A DNA stretch of 64,000 nt from Candidatus Caccoplasma merdavium (lineage in GTDB: Bacteria; Bacteroidota; Bacteroidia; Bacteroidales; UBA11471): positions 29,275 to 93,274 of the forward strand of contig DVLI01000005.1 of assembly GCA_018715595.1 (NCBI GenBank), given 5' to 3'. Made by a program: the position numbers and the translations under genes. The notes under the pieces are model-generated. The model was not told where the DNA came from and made no database searches. It saw only the letters and a program-made list of their open reading frames with translations. How positions within the stretch are numbered: the stretch's first letter is position 1; each line of letters opens with the position of its first letter. Shown here one piece after another: positions 1 through 7,695 of this stretch.

Positions 1-729
1 GAACGAAGCGTCGGCCTTTTCGACATGCACGCCGAAAGTATCGTCGGTAATGGGGGAGCCGTAGGTGAAAGCCACCAAGCGGCCACCCACCCAAAGCGTT
101 CCGCCGGAAAGTTCCAAGTCGTCGAAACGGGTCAAAGCCCGGGTTATTGCCTGACGTTCGAACGAAAGGTCTTCGCCCGAGCCGGTCTGACTCGCCAACC
201 ACTCGTCTTCAAAACGCAGACATTCCGCGACAAGCTCGCTCGTCAAAGGCAAATAGCGGTAATCGGGATATTTTTTGAGAAACTGGTTGATGTGATTGCG
301 TTTGGGCTGGAAACGTTTTCCCGAAAGCGCGGCCAACTCCTCCCGCAAATAAATATAATCGGCATAATCGCGCTCGACCACAAAACGGAATTCCCCGGGA
401 CAGGCATCGTCTATGGCCGCACGGCCTTCTTCTGAAATACCCAACAGGCACAACGTATGCCCCAATGCCGAAGCATCGGCTCGCAACAAAGCGATACTCT
501 CCCGCAAGGGCCGGGTGCCACGGGGAATCATGTAGGCCGGCCGACGACCGTCGAGATAGAAACGAATGAACAAGGTATCCTCGACAACGGCATACTCGCT
601 CCGGTAAAGAAACTGCCAACTGTACATGTTGGCAAAAGCGAAGTCGCAATTACGATAAGGTCCCGAAAGCGTATAACACATGATTTCGGAACGGGCATTG
701 AGCGTGATGGGACGAAACGGTATTTCCAT
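1..729 (-). CDS. DUF2156 / phosphatidylglycerol lysyltransferase-domain protein (partial)
   Basis: This minus-strand frame runs from an ATG at 729 to the window edge with no stop, so the C-terminus is missing; 243 codons are visible. The N-terminus (MEIPFRPITL, then YRNCDFAFANMYSWQF) and the later FQPKRNHINQFLKKYPDY segment match, from memory, the Bacteroidota DUF2156 family, which shares the GNAT-like fold of the lysyl-phosphatidylglycerol synthase C-terminal domain. No membrane segment is visible, so it is not a full MprF. Its substrate is unknown; aminoacyl transfer is an inference from the fold. It lies downstream of ino1 on the same strand but behind a strong terminator, so it is probably a separate unit. 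Family call is fairly sure, function is not. Confidence 0.7.
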   Translation of the reverse strand, partial: MEIPFRPITLNARSEIMCYTLSGPYRNCDFAFANMYSWQFLYRSEYAVVEDTLFIRFYLDGRRPAYMIPRGTRPLRESIALLRADASALGHTLCLLGISEEGRAAIDDACPGEFRFVVERDYADYIYLREELAALSGKRFQPKRNHINQFLKKYPDYRYLPLTSELVAECLRFEDEWLASQTGSGEDLSFERQAITRALTRFDDLELSGGTLWVGGRLVAFTYGSPITDDTFGVHVEKADASF

Positions 730-922
730 ATACAAAAAACAACAACTGCGAAGATACATGGTTTTTGCATTCGACGTGCTCGTCACGGGTTTTTCGATGC
801 CGATTTTTCTTTACGCCGGCCGGAACGCAGGGTCAATTCTCCCGTTCCAAGATGCGACGGAAAGGGTCGACAACCTTCCCGGCGGACTTCCGTGCTTACC
901 GGCAGCCGATGAAGATACCCGC

Positions 923-959
923 AAAAAGCAAGGGTTGCCCCTCGACGGGCAACCCTTGC
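923..959 (-). terminator. Intrinsic terminator of ino1
   Basis: A perfect 13-bp stem (GCAAGGGTTGCCC paired with GGGCAACCCTTGC) with a 6-base loop is followed on the minus strand by a run of T (plus-strand AAAAA at 923-927). It sits 27 bases beyond the ino1 stop codon. Confidence 0.9.
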
Positions 960-985
960 CATTATATAATAATGTATGCTCGGAA

Positions 986-2293
986 TCAATCGATTTCTTC
1001 GTCAGCCTCGTAACCACCCATTTCGCGAAGGGCATTTTTGAGCATGACATATTGCTGGAAGAGGTGATTGACGGGAACCTCACCCTGCGTATAGTCGTGC
1101 ATCGGGCTTTTGAGGAAGAAACTCAGGAAACGTTGTGTCCCGTAACGGCCGGCACGAGCAGCGAGGTCGCTCAACAAGACGAGGTCGAGGCAGAGGGGTG
1201 CGGCCAAGATGGAGTCACGGCAGAGGAAATTGATTTTTATCTGCATGGGATAACCCATCCAACCGAAGATGTCGATATTGTCCCAGCCCTCCTTGTTATC
1301 GTTGCGCGGAGGATAGTAGTTGATGCGCACCTTGTGATAATAATCGGTATAGAGGTCGGGCTGATTTTCGGGAACGAGAATCGATTCAAGGGTAGAGAGC
1401 TTGCTCACCTCCTTGGTGTGGAAGTTGGCCGGCTCATCGAGCACGAGACCGTCGCGGTTGCCGAGAATGTTGGTCGAGAACCAACCCGAGAGGCCTAGGC
1501 AACGGGTGCCGATGATGGGAGCGAATCCCGATTTCACAAGGGTCTGCCCCGTCTTGAAGTCTTTACCTGCAATGGGCATCTTGGTCTTCTCGGCCATCTC
1601 CCACATGGCAGGAATATCGACCGTCGTGTTGGGAGCACCCATGATGAAGGGAGCACCTTCGGCCAAAGCGGCATAGGCATAGCACATCGAGGGAGCAATG
1701 TGTTTGCGGTCGTCGTCTTTCATGGCCTTTTCGAGATGAGCCAAGGTATCATGCACGTTCTCATCGTAGGGCACATAAATCTCGGTCGAAGCCGCCCACA
1801 GCACGACAATACGCGAGCAGTTGTTTTCGGCCTTGAATTTGCGAATGTCTTCACGCAACTGCTCTACCATTTCCCAACGGGTGGCACAGTTTTTCACATT
1901 GTCACCATCGAGGCGTTTTGCATAGTCGCGATCGAAAGCCGCTTTCATCGGAACGATTTTTTCCAACTCGTCTTTTACCGGATTGATGTCTTTTTCTTTC
2001 AACACCTCGGCATTGATGGCCGACTCATAGGCATTGGCGGGATATACGTCCCAAGCACCGAAAACAATGTCGGACAACTGTGCCATAGGCACAATTTCAT
2101 TATAATGAAGATACTTTTTCTCGGCACCGCGACCTACACGGATTTTATCATATTGGGTCATCGATCCAACGGGTTTTGCCAAACCTTTACGAACCATCAA
2201 CACTCCTGTGATAAACGTTGTGGCAACAGCGCCCAAGCCTACACACAAAACGCCCAATTTACCGTCTGCCGGTTTTACATTCATTTTTTCCAT
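986..2293 (-). CDS. ino1: myo-inositol-1-phosphate synthase (inositol-3-phosphate synthase)
   Basis: A 435-residue cytosolic enzyme of the MIPS family that converts glucose 6-phosphate to inositol phosphate with NAD. Near the N-terminus VGLGAVATTFITGV is the NAD-binding glycine-rich turn. The central SGFAPIIGTRCLGLSGWFS segment and the LGNRDG motif are typical of the family. Length fits the shorter bacterial/archaeal forms rather than the yeast enzyme. It is the committed step of inositol-lipid synthesis. The nucleotidyltransferase and CDP-alcohol phosphotransferase genes 2-4 kb away on the other strand make a lipid role very likely. A TAnnTTTG element lies about 57 bases upstream and a strong terminator follows. 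The start at 2293 is an ATG; an in-frame ATG three codons later is a possible alternative. Confidence 0.95.
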   Translation of the reverse strand: MEKMNVKPADGKLGVLCVGLGAVATTFITGVLMVRKGLAKPVGSMTQYDKIRVGRGAEKKYLHYNEIVPMAQLSDIVFGAWDVYPANAYESAINAEVLKEKDINPVKDELEKIVPMKAAFDRDYAKRLDGDNVKNCATRWEMVEQLREDIRKFKAENNCSRIVVLWAASTEIYVPYDENVHDTLAHLEKAMKDDDRKHIAPSMCYAYAALAEGAPFIMGAPNTTVDIPAMWEMAEKTKMPIAGKDFKTGQTLVKSGFAPIIGTRCLGLSGWFSTNILGNRDGLVLDEPANFHTKEVSKLSTLESILVPENQPDLYTDYYHKVRINYYPPRNDNKEGWDNIDIFGWMGYPMQIKINFLCRDSILAAPLCLDLVLLSDLAARAGRYGTQRFLSFFLKSPMHDYTQGEVPVNHLFQQYVMLKNALREMGGYEADEEID

Positions 2294-2349
2294 TTTCTTA
2301 TAAATATACTTTTTCTTTTTTCTATTTTTTCCCGCAAATAATTGCGAGG

Positions 2350-2357
2350 CAAAGATA
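2350..2357 (-). promoter_or_regulatory. TAnnTTTG -7 element for ino1
   Basis: On the minus strand this reads TATCTTTG, the Bacteroidota -7 consensus, 57 bases upstream of the ino1 ATG. A T-rich stretch lies upstream in place of a clear -33 box. Confidence 0.7.
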
Positions 2358-2524
2358 GCTCTTTTTTTGCAAAAAAAGAGTTTTATGCAGTTCTTTTCTG
2401 AGGCTTAAAGAGAATACCCGATACATTGCGATAAAACGAGCAGCGGCTGCGACAAAACGACCAATATCTACAAAACACATTTTTCAACAGCTTTGTTCGC
2501 CCTCCTCCAAAAACAGAAAGGATA

Positions 2525-3805
2525 TTAACGCCAATTCTTCATTTTCCCCAATCGAACCCCCACATTCAGGACCATGCAGTCGGCTTTTGAAAGATGGGCT
2601 TTTACATGATATCCTATATAGAGCCATTCGAGCCGCGGGATATAGAATCGCAAACCGATGGTTTCATAATAAGGGGTCTCTTTCTCGGTCATGCCATACC
2701 GCGACTCGTCCGCTTCGTCGGGGACTTTTCCCATCTGACGGAACAGATAATACCCCAAACTGAAATAGAGTGAAAGATGCTTGTAGAATACCTCATGCCG
2801 CAGCGAAACGCCCAAGGAATGGGGGCTATACAGCAGACCCGGCATCGACTTCTCCTCGTTTATCCTTTTAAGTTGCTCGGCATAGGGCACATACATATAG
2901 TCGACACCGATGCCCGAAGCAAATTTCAAGCGATAGCGAAACATGGGTGCCACGGACACTGACAGGGCCGAATATATCGGATAATCGGCCGTTCGGTAAC
3001 GAGCATCTTCGGGCGAAAGCAAATAGTAATACAGGAACCACTCGTCGAGAAATGACTTGGCCGCCCAACCCACCGAAAGGTCACAATAAAAATTCTTCCC
3101 GTAGGCTCTTTGGAATTTGTTCCGAACTGGCAATTTCGGCTGGTCGCCGGCCGGATAATAACGCACGCCGGCCGACAGGCCCACCGTGTTGGCTCCCTTG
3201 TTGGGACGGTCCAGCGCGCCATTGGAGAAATGCTTGAACTCTCCCTCGACAAAGACTTCACACGACGGAGCCACCCGCATGCGCGCCTGCACGCCAAAGC
3301 CGAAATATATCGACAACGGCGAACCGATTATTTCGTTATCGACATTATCGGCCGGATTGTAGGGTCGCGTGCAAAAGCCCAATCCGTTCTCGAACGAATA
3401 AGCCAGCGTAAAACGCGACGCGCGCACCACGTCGCGCTTGAAAGCGGCATAAGCCGCCACCATGTAACCGAGCTCCGAATCATAAGGCGTGTGCCGATTG
3501 TCCATGTGCAGACGCACCCGGCTGTAATCGACCAGCATCAATCCGCCCCTGATGGTGGGATAGCCAAACGCCATATCATACCGGCTGCTGTCTGACAGCA
3601 AGGCCCGATAGGCTCCATACACATTATACACAGCCCCATGAGGCGATTTTATCAATTCACGGGCGTATTTATCCACACCCAGGAGATAGACCCAGCCGGC
3701 CGAGGCTCCATACGACAGCCGCGACCTCTTTTCTTGCATTTCCTCGGCTTGCAGGCCGTGAGCCACAAGAAGCATGGCAATGACAAAAGTCCCTATTCTC
3801 CGCAT
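2525..3805 (-). CDS. PagL-like outer-membrane lipid A deacylase / acyloxyacyl hydrolase-family barrel
   Basis: A 426-residue exported protein with a signal peptide (residues 1-20, RRIGTFVIAMLLVAHGLQA). Residues 191-212 carry KHFSNGALDRPNKGANTVGL, which closely follows the PagL active-site motif H-x-S-N...PN-x-G-x-N, with His192 and Ser194 as the expected catalytic pair. PagL removes a 3-O-acyl chain from lipid A in the outer membrane. Classical PagL is under 200 residues; here a second barrel-like half follows, ending with a similar but degenerate KAHLSKAD segment, so the protein looks like a tandem duplication. The start at 3805 is preferred because the promoter element at 3902-3909 would place a start at 3904 on or before the transcript's first base. 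The substrate in an inositol-lipid locus is open: lipid A or another acyl lipid. Confidence 0.72.
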   Translation of the reverse strand: MRRIGTFVIAMLLVAHGLQAEEMQEKRSRLSYGASAGWVYLLGVDKYARELIKSPHGAVYNVYGAYRALLSDSSRYDMAFGYPTIRGGLMLVDYSRVRLHMDNRHTPYDSELGYMVAAYAAFKRDVVRASRFTLAYSFENGLGFCTRPYNPADNVDNEIIGSPLSIYFGFGVQARMRVAPSCEVFVEGEFKHFSNGALDRPNKGANTVGLSAGVRYYPAGDQPKLPVRNKFQRAYGKNFYCDLSVGWAAKSFLDEWFLYYYLLSPEDARYRTADYPIYSALSVSVAPMFRYRLKFASGIGVDYMYVPYAEQLKRINEEKSMPGLLYSPHSLGVSLRHEVFYKHLSLYFSLGYYLFRQMGKVPDEADESRYGMTEKETPYYETIGLRFYIPRLEWLYIGYHVKAHLSKADCMVLNVGVRLGKMKNWR

Positions 3806-3901
3806 AATAAACTCTTCGGAACAAAAACGTGTGCGGCACGCCAAAAGCGCAAATGCTTTCGCGCCGGAGCCTGTTTCTCCCTCATTCCGGTGAAATAGGG
3901 A

Positions 3902-3909
3902 CAAATATA
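3902..3909 (-). promoter_or_regulatory. TAnnTTTG -7 element for the PagL-like gene
   Basis: Minus-strand TATATTTG, about 97 bases upstream of the chosen ATG at 3805. It is divergent from the promoter at 3992-3999. The 317-base gap 3806-4122 between the two genes holds these two promoters and nothing else I can identify. Confidence 0.65.
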
Positions 3910-3991
3910 CCTTATTTTTTTTATTGGCCGGAGATTTGTTCTCAAATTCGGCAATCTGAATAATTTATTGGATTATTCCGACGAATTTATC

Positions 3992-3999
3992 TAATTTTG
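3992..3999 (+). promoter_or_regulatory. TAnnTTTG -7 element for the inositol-lipid operon
   Basis: Plus-strand TAATTTTG, with a TTG about 21 bases upstream as a weak -33 box. It lies 123 bases before the nucleotidyltransferase ATG, leaving a long 5' leader in which no leader peptide or terminator is evident. Confidence 0.6.
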
Positions 4000-4122
4000 T
4001 ATGCCGATAACCGGAGCCCCTCCACGTCACTCATCGGGAAGTGCCTCAAATACATTGTACAACAATCATTATAATCCCTGACACGTTTTGTCGGCAAAAC
4101 AGAAATCGGGAACAACAACAGA

Positions 4123-4839
4123 ATGGAATATGCCATCATAGCGGCCGGAGAAGGGTCGCGTCTCGCCCAAGAAGGGGTCGCTTGGCCCAAACCGCTGGTA
4201 CCGGTATGCGGCGAGCCCCTGCTCGACCGCCTGTGTCGAATATTCGCCGCAAACGGGGCATCGCGCATACACATCATTATCAATGAAGAACGCGACGAAG
4301 TGCGCCGCCACGTCGAGGGGCTCCAAGACCGGTATCCGATACGCCTCCTCATAAAAAACACGCCCAGTTCGATGCACAGTTTCCACGAACTGGCCGCAGG
4401 CATCACCGCCGACCGTTTCTGCCTCACAACGGTCGACCCCGTTTTCGACGAAGAAGAATTTTCCCGATATATCGGCACCTTTTGCAACGACACGTCGCTC
4501 GACGCCTATATGGCCGTAACCGACTTTATCGACGACGAAAAGCCCCTCTATGTCAAGACCGATGAAGAAATGCGCATCAGAGCATTCAACGACACGCATA
4601 CCGGCAACAGTCTTTATGTCTCGGGAGGCATCTATGCGTTCACCCAAGCTGTGGTGCCGGTATTGCGGCAAGGTATCGCAACAGGCATGTCGCGCATGCG
4701 CAACTTCCAAAGGGCCCTCCTCTCGGCCGGCTTGCGTGTAAAAGCACACCCTTTTTCCTGCATCATCGACATCGACCATGCAGCCGACATCACCAAGGCC
4801 GAATCGTTTCTCCTCACCCACAAACGTCCTACGCCATGA
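4123..4839 (+). CDS. Sugar/inositol-phosphate nucleotidyltransferase
   Basis: A 238-residue cytosolic NTP-transferase of the GT-A-like pyrophosphorylase fold. The N-terminus has the nucleotide-binding motif AAGEGSRLAQEG followed by WPKPLVPV, the diagnostic GxGxRx..PKPL signature. VDPVFDEE may provide the metal-binding Asp. Enzymes of this type load a phosphorylated alcohol onto CTP, UTP or GTP. As the first gene of an operon with a CDP-alcohol phosphotransferase and near inositol-phosphate synthase, a plausible product is CDP-inositol, as in archaeal inositol-1-phosphate cytidylyltransferase; that is inference. The stop codon overlaps the next start (ATGA at 4836-4839), indicating translational coupling. 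Confidence 0.8.
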   Translation: MEYAIIAAGEGSRLAQEGVAWPKPLVPVCGEPLLDRLCRIFAANGASRIHIIINEERDEVRRHVEGLQDRYPIRLLIKNTPSSMHSFHELAAGITADRFCLTTVDPVFDEEEFSRYIGTFCNDTSLDAYMAVTDFIDDEKPLYVKTDEEMRIRAFNDTHTGNSLYVSGGIYAFTQAVVPVLRQGIATGMSRMRNFQRALLSAGLRVKAHPFSCIIDIDHAADITKAESFLLTHKRPTP

Positions 4840-5690
4840 ACCATTCCTGTGCCGGCATAAGCCGGGCAAGCCGATTCTCTCCCAATCGTGAATGCCACGA
4901 TGCCGCCGTTTTTGTCCTCACAGCCGAATACCTGCGAGAGGAAGGGTGGCAGGTCGAGCTTTTTACCGAGGAGTCTTTCCTGACGAGCCGTGACGACCGG
5001 CCATACATCTTCCACATGGCCCGAGGGTGTGAAACGCTCGACCGTCTCAAAGAACTGGAAGACAACCACGCCTCGGTCATAAACACGACACCCAGTATCA
5101 GGAACTGCCGCCGCGACCGTCTCACCAGTATCTTGCTGCAAAACGGCATTCCTTATCCCGACAGCTTCATCATCGATACCACCGGCTCCATCGAAGAGCG
5201 TTTGCGCCAAAAGGGAATGGAGTCGTGCTGGCTGAAACGAAGCGACGCCCACACGACACACCCCGAAGACATCGGGTTTGCCCCGACCGCCGACGCCGCC
5301 CGGCGCCTGCTCGCCTCCTTCGCCGCCCGAGGCATCGGCCAAGTAATCGTGAACCGCCATCTGCCGGGCGATGTCATAAAATTCTACGGCGTGGAGGGTG
5401 AACCGTTTTTCTACTGGTGCTATCCCACAAGCAAGGGCCTCGACAAATTCGGCAACGAACGCATCAACGGGACGACGACCCGAATCCCGTTTGAAGAAGA
5501 GGCTTTGCGCGACATCGCTTCTCATGCCGCCCGGCTCCTGGGTCTCTGCATCTATGGCGGAGACGCCATCGTCTCACCCGACGGGTCGGTATATCTTGTC
5601 GACATAAACGACTGGCCGAGTTTCTCGCCCTGCCTCCACGAGGCGGTAGCGCACATCGGCCGGGCCATCATAAAAAATTTCACTCGCTAA
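4836..5690 (+). CDS. ATP-grasp enzyme, resembling inositol-phosphate kinase / RimK group
   Basis: A 284-residue soluble protein with an ATP-grasp architecture. A lysine that could bind ATP occurs in CWLKRSDAH (residues 131-139). The C-terminal metal-binding part reads GGDAIV...VYLVDINDWPSF (241-263), with Asp243, Asp256 and Asn258 in the canonical D...D/E-x-N arrangement. The D-x-N-x-x-P-S-F ending resembles the D-V-N-x-F-P-S/G-Y ending of the inositol 1,3,4-trisphosphate 5/6-kinase branch of the superfamily as I remember it, but amide ligases of the RimK type share part of this. It overlaps the gene before it by 4 bases and is one base from the gene after it. The reaction is unknown; phosphorylation of inositol or ligation of an amino acid to the lipid head group are both possible. 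Confidence 0.68.
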   Translation: MNHSCAGISRASRFSPNRECHDAAVFVLTAEYLREEGWQVELFTEESFLTSRDDRPYIFHMARGCETLDRLKELEDNHASVINTTPSIRNCRRDRLTSILLQNGIPYPDSFIIDTTGSIEERLRQKGMESCWLKRSDAHTTHPEDIGFAPTADAARRLLASFAARGIGQVIVNRHLPGDVIKFYGVEGEPFFYWCYPTSKGLDKFGNERINGTTTRIPFEEEALRDIASHAARLLGLCIYGGDAIVSPDGSVYLVDINDWPSFSPCLHEAVAHIGRAIIKNFTR

Positions 5691-5691
5691 C

Positions 5692-6645
5692 ATGTCTGCC
5701 CAACCAACCAACACCCCGGCCTCTCCCCGGAAACGCCCCTCACTGGCATCGACACTGAAATCGCGCGATACCGAAGAGACGTTCGACCTGATTTTCTATC
5801 GCCCCATCGGTTATGTGTGGGCACTGCTTTGCCGCCGGCTGGGCATCGTCCCCAACGCGGTAACCATCGTGGCCATCATTCTGGGAACCGCCGGCGGCAT
5901 CTTGTTGGGGTTTGGGACGCTCTCCCTCACCCTGTGGGCCATCGCCTTGATTGTCCTGGCCAACTCACTCGACAGCGCCGACGGCCAGCTGGCCCGCATG
6001 ACCGGCCAATACTCGCGACTGGGTCGTTTCCTCGACGGCATGTGCGGCGACATCTGGTTCATTGCCATATACGTCTCGGTGGCCTACCGCATCTCCGTCG
6101 AAACAGACTGGGGCATCTTTTCTTGGCCGCTGGGCGTGATTACCGGCGTGTTCCACGCCAAACAGGCGGCAATGGCCGACTATTACCGCAACTTCCATCT
6201 CTTTATCCTCAAAGGAAAAGCGCAAAGCGAATGGGACGAATCGGTCCAACTCGCCGTCACCTACCGCAACACGCCGTGGTTTCCCCATCTCTTTGCCAAA
6301 CTTTCGGCACTTTCTTATTGGAGGTACACCCGCGAACAAGAGCGTTCCACCCCCGCCCTGCAACGACTCCGCCGGCTGCTCGACAGCCGCTACGGCGACG
6401 AGTGGCCCCTGCCGTTGCGCGAGGCATTCCGGCAGAAGAGCAAGCCGCTGATGAAGTACACCAACATTCTCTCCTTCAACACCCGCATCTTTGTCCTCTT
6501 TGCCGTCATGCTGCTCAACAAGCCGCTCTACTATTTTCTTTTCGAACTCACGGTCATGAATCTCATACTGGGGTATATGATTTGGCGCCACGAACGCATT
6601 TGCAAGGAATTCATTGCCAAAATAGAAAAAGGAGAAACGATATGA
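5692..6645 (+). CDS. CDP-alcohol phosphatidyltransferase (putative inositol-phospholipid synthase)
   Basis: A 317-residue integral membrane enzyme. The catalytic motif is D94-SA-D97-G98-QL-A101-R102 ... G111-RFL-D115-GMCG-D120. Canonical members have D-x3-D for the last two aspartates; here the spacing is D-x4-D, with Gly at the expected position 119. Hydrophobic segments occur around residues 52-90, 118-160 and 265-300. It should join an inositol phosphate to a CDP-activated lipid, or a CDP-inositol to a lipid acceptor; the sequence does not tell which. The conserved N-terminal FYRPIGY segment is, from memory, shared with the Bacteroides enzyme implicated in inositol-lipid synthesis. The stop overlaps the start of the HAD gene (ATGA). 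Confidence 0.82.
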   Translation: MSAQPTNTPASPRKRPSLASTLKSRDTEETFDLIFYRPIGYVWALLCRRLGIVPNAVTIVAIILGTAGGILLGFGTLSLTLWAIALIVLANSLDSADGQLARMTGQYSRLGRFLDGMCGDIWFIAIYVSVAYRISVETDWGIFSWPLGVITGVFHAKQAAMADYYRNFHLFILKGKAQSEWDESVQLAVTYRNTPWFPHLFAKLSALSYWRYTREQERSTPALQRLRRLLDSRYGDEWPLPLREAFRQKSKPLMKYTNILSFNTRIFVLFAVMLLNKPLYYFLFELTVMNLILGYMIWRHERICKEFIAKIEKGETI

Positions 6646-7376
6646 ATGGCACAACCGTCAAAGGGATTCTTTTCGACTTCGGGGGGACACTCGACACCAA
6701 CGGCACTCACTGGGGCATCGTATTGCAAGAGGCATACCGCGATGCCGGTTTTACACTCGACGAGGCGGCATTCAGAGAGATGTATGTGCAAGGCGAACGC
6801 CAACTGGCCGCCCGTCCCGTCATCTCCGACCAAGACACATTCGACATCGTGTTGCAAAAAAAGCTCGACCTCGAATGTGCATACGGCATCGCCCACGGTT
6901 TTCTACCCGATGAGCCCGCGACCCGCACACGCATCGCCGGCATCGCCTGGCACTGTTATGAATCGGCCCTTGAAAACACCCGCCGGGCAGCCGAACTCCT
7001 GCGAAAACTGCAAACCGGTTACCGGCTGGCGCTGGTCTCGAATTTCTACGGCAACTTGCAGGCGGTACTGGCCGATTTCAACTTGACCGAGTGCTTCGAA
7101 GCGGTCATCGAATCGGCCCGGGTCGGCGTGCGCAAACCCGACCCGGCCATCTTCGCACTCGCACTCGACACCTTGCATCTCGCCCCGTCCGAGGTTGTCG
7201 TCGTGGGCGACAGCTACAAAAACGACATCGCTCCCGCTCTCGCGCTGGGTATTACTCCGATTTGGCTCAAAGGACGCGGTTGGGACGAGAACGATGCCCA
7301 CCGCACGGCGCCCCACATCATCGGCGACCTGGGCGAGCTCGCCGACGTGTTGCAGAACCGGCCCGACGCAAGGTGA
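6642..7376 (+). CDS. HAD-superfamily phosphatase of the inositol-lipid operon
   Basis: A 244-residue soluble HAD hydrolase, subfamily I. Motif I is LFDFGGTLDTNG, with the first Asp as nucleophile and Gly in place of the usual second Asp. Motif II is LVSNFYGN, motif III the Lys of VRKPDP, and motif IV VVVGDSYKNDI. The position at the end of the operon suggests removal of a phosphate from inositol phosphate or from phosphatidylinositol phosphate, but substrate is not readable from sequence. No PgpA-type phosphatase, the kind of enzyme I associate with this step in Bacteroides, is present in the window. The start at 6642 overlaps the preceding stop; the frame is open far upstream but only as a shadow of the phosphotransferase gene. 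Confidence 0.8.
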   Translation: MNGTTVKGILFDFGGTLDTNGTHWGIVLQEAYRDAGFTLDEAAFREMYVQGERQLAARPVISDQDTFDIVLQKKLDLECAYGIAHGFLPDEPATRTRIAGIAWHCYESALENTRRAAELLRKLQTGYRLALVSNFYGNLQAVLADFNLTECFEAVIESARVGVRKPDPAIFALALDTLHLAPSEVVVVGDSYKNDIAPALALGITPIWLKGRGWDENDAHRTAPHIIGDLGELADVLQNRPDAR

Positions 7377-7543
7377 CCACCCGCCGGGGAAATGGCCATA
7401 CGCCGTGCGACAAATCTTCCCTCAGAAATACAACACAGGAAGCCGGCAAGAAGAATCACCCCCACCCATTCTCAAACGTGGCGGCAGCCGGGGCGGGAAT
7501 CCACCCCGCAAAAAAACAAGTCAAAGATGAGAAAACAAAAAAA

Positions 7544-7566
7544 GGAGACAACCCTTGGCTGTCTCC
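7544..7566 (-). terminator. Terminator of tRNA-Arg (possibly bidirectional)
   Basis: A 7-bp stem GGAGACA/TGTCTCC with a 9-base loop. On the minus strand it is followed by TTTTTTTGTTTT, so it terminates the tRNA transcript. On the plus strand only a short TTTC follows, so termination of the inositol-lipid operon here would be weaker. The stretch 7377-7543 between the HAD stop and this hairpin shows nothing recognisable. Confidence 0.75.
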
Positions 7567-7574
7567 TTTCAAGG

Positions 7575-7648
7575 TGATCGAGGAGGGATTCGAACCCTCG
7601 ACCCACAGCTTAGAAGGCTGTTGCTCTATCCAGCTGAGCTACCCGACC
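7575..7648 (-). tRNA. tRNA-Arg (anticodon TCT)
   Basis: The minus strand folds as a complete cloverleaf of 74 bases. The acceptor GGTCGGG pairs with CTCGATC including two G-U pairs. The D stem is GCTC/GAGC, the anticodon stem ACAGC/GCTGT with loop CTTCTAA (anticodon TCT, reading AGA), and the T arm GAGGG-TTCGAAT-CCCTC. The discriminator base is A. A full CCA is not encoded (the 3' flank reads CCT). Confidence 0.95.
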
Positions 7649-7687
7649 GGCCACTCTTTCAGAATGCATAACCCTAAAAAAGCGTTG

Positions 7688-7695
7688 CAAAGGTA
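7688..7695 (-). promoter_or_regulatory. TAnnTTTG -7 element for tRNA-Arg
   Basis: Minus-strand TACCTTTG located 40 bases upstream of the mature tRNA 5' end. Confidence 0.65.

Noticed and set aside
3806..3904. Longer N-terminus for the PagL-like protein
   Set aside because: It would hide the signal peptide and begin at the promoter's expected transcription start.
5817..6641. Upstream extension of the HAD phosphatase frame through the phosphotransferase gene
   Set aside because: The extension is Arg/His/Pro-rich shadow sequence; the HAD fold starts at the ATG at 6642, which overlaps the preceding stop in the usual ATGA way.
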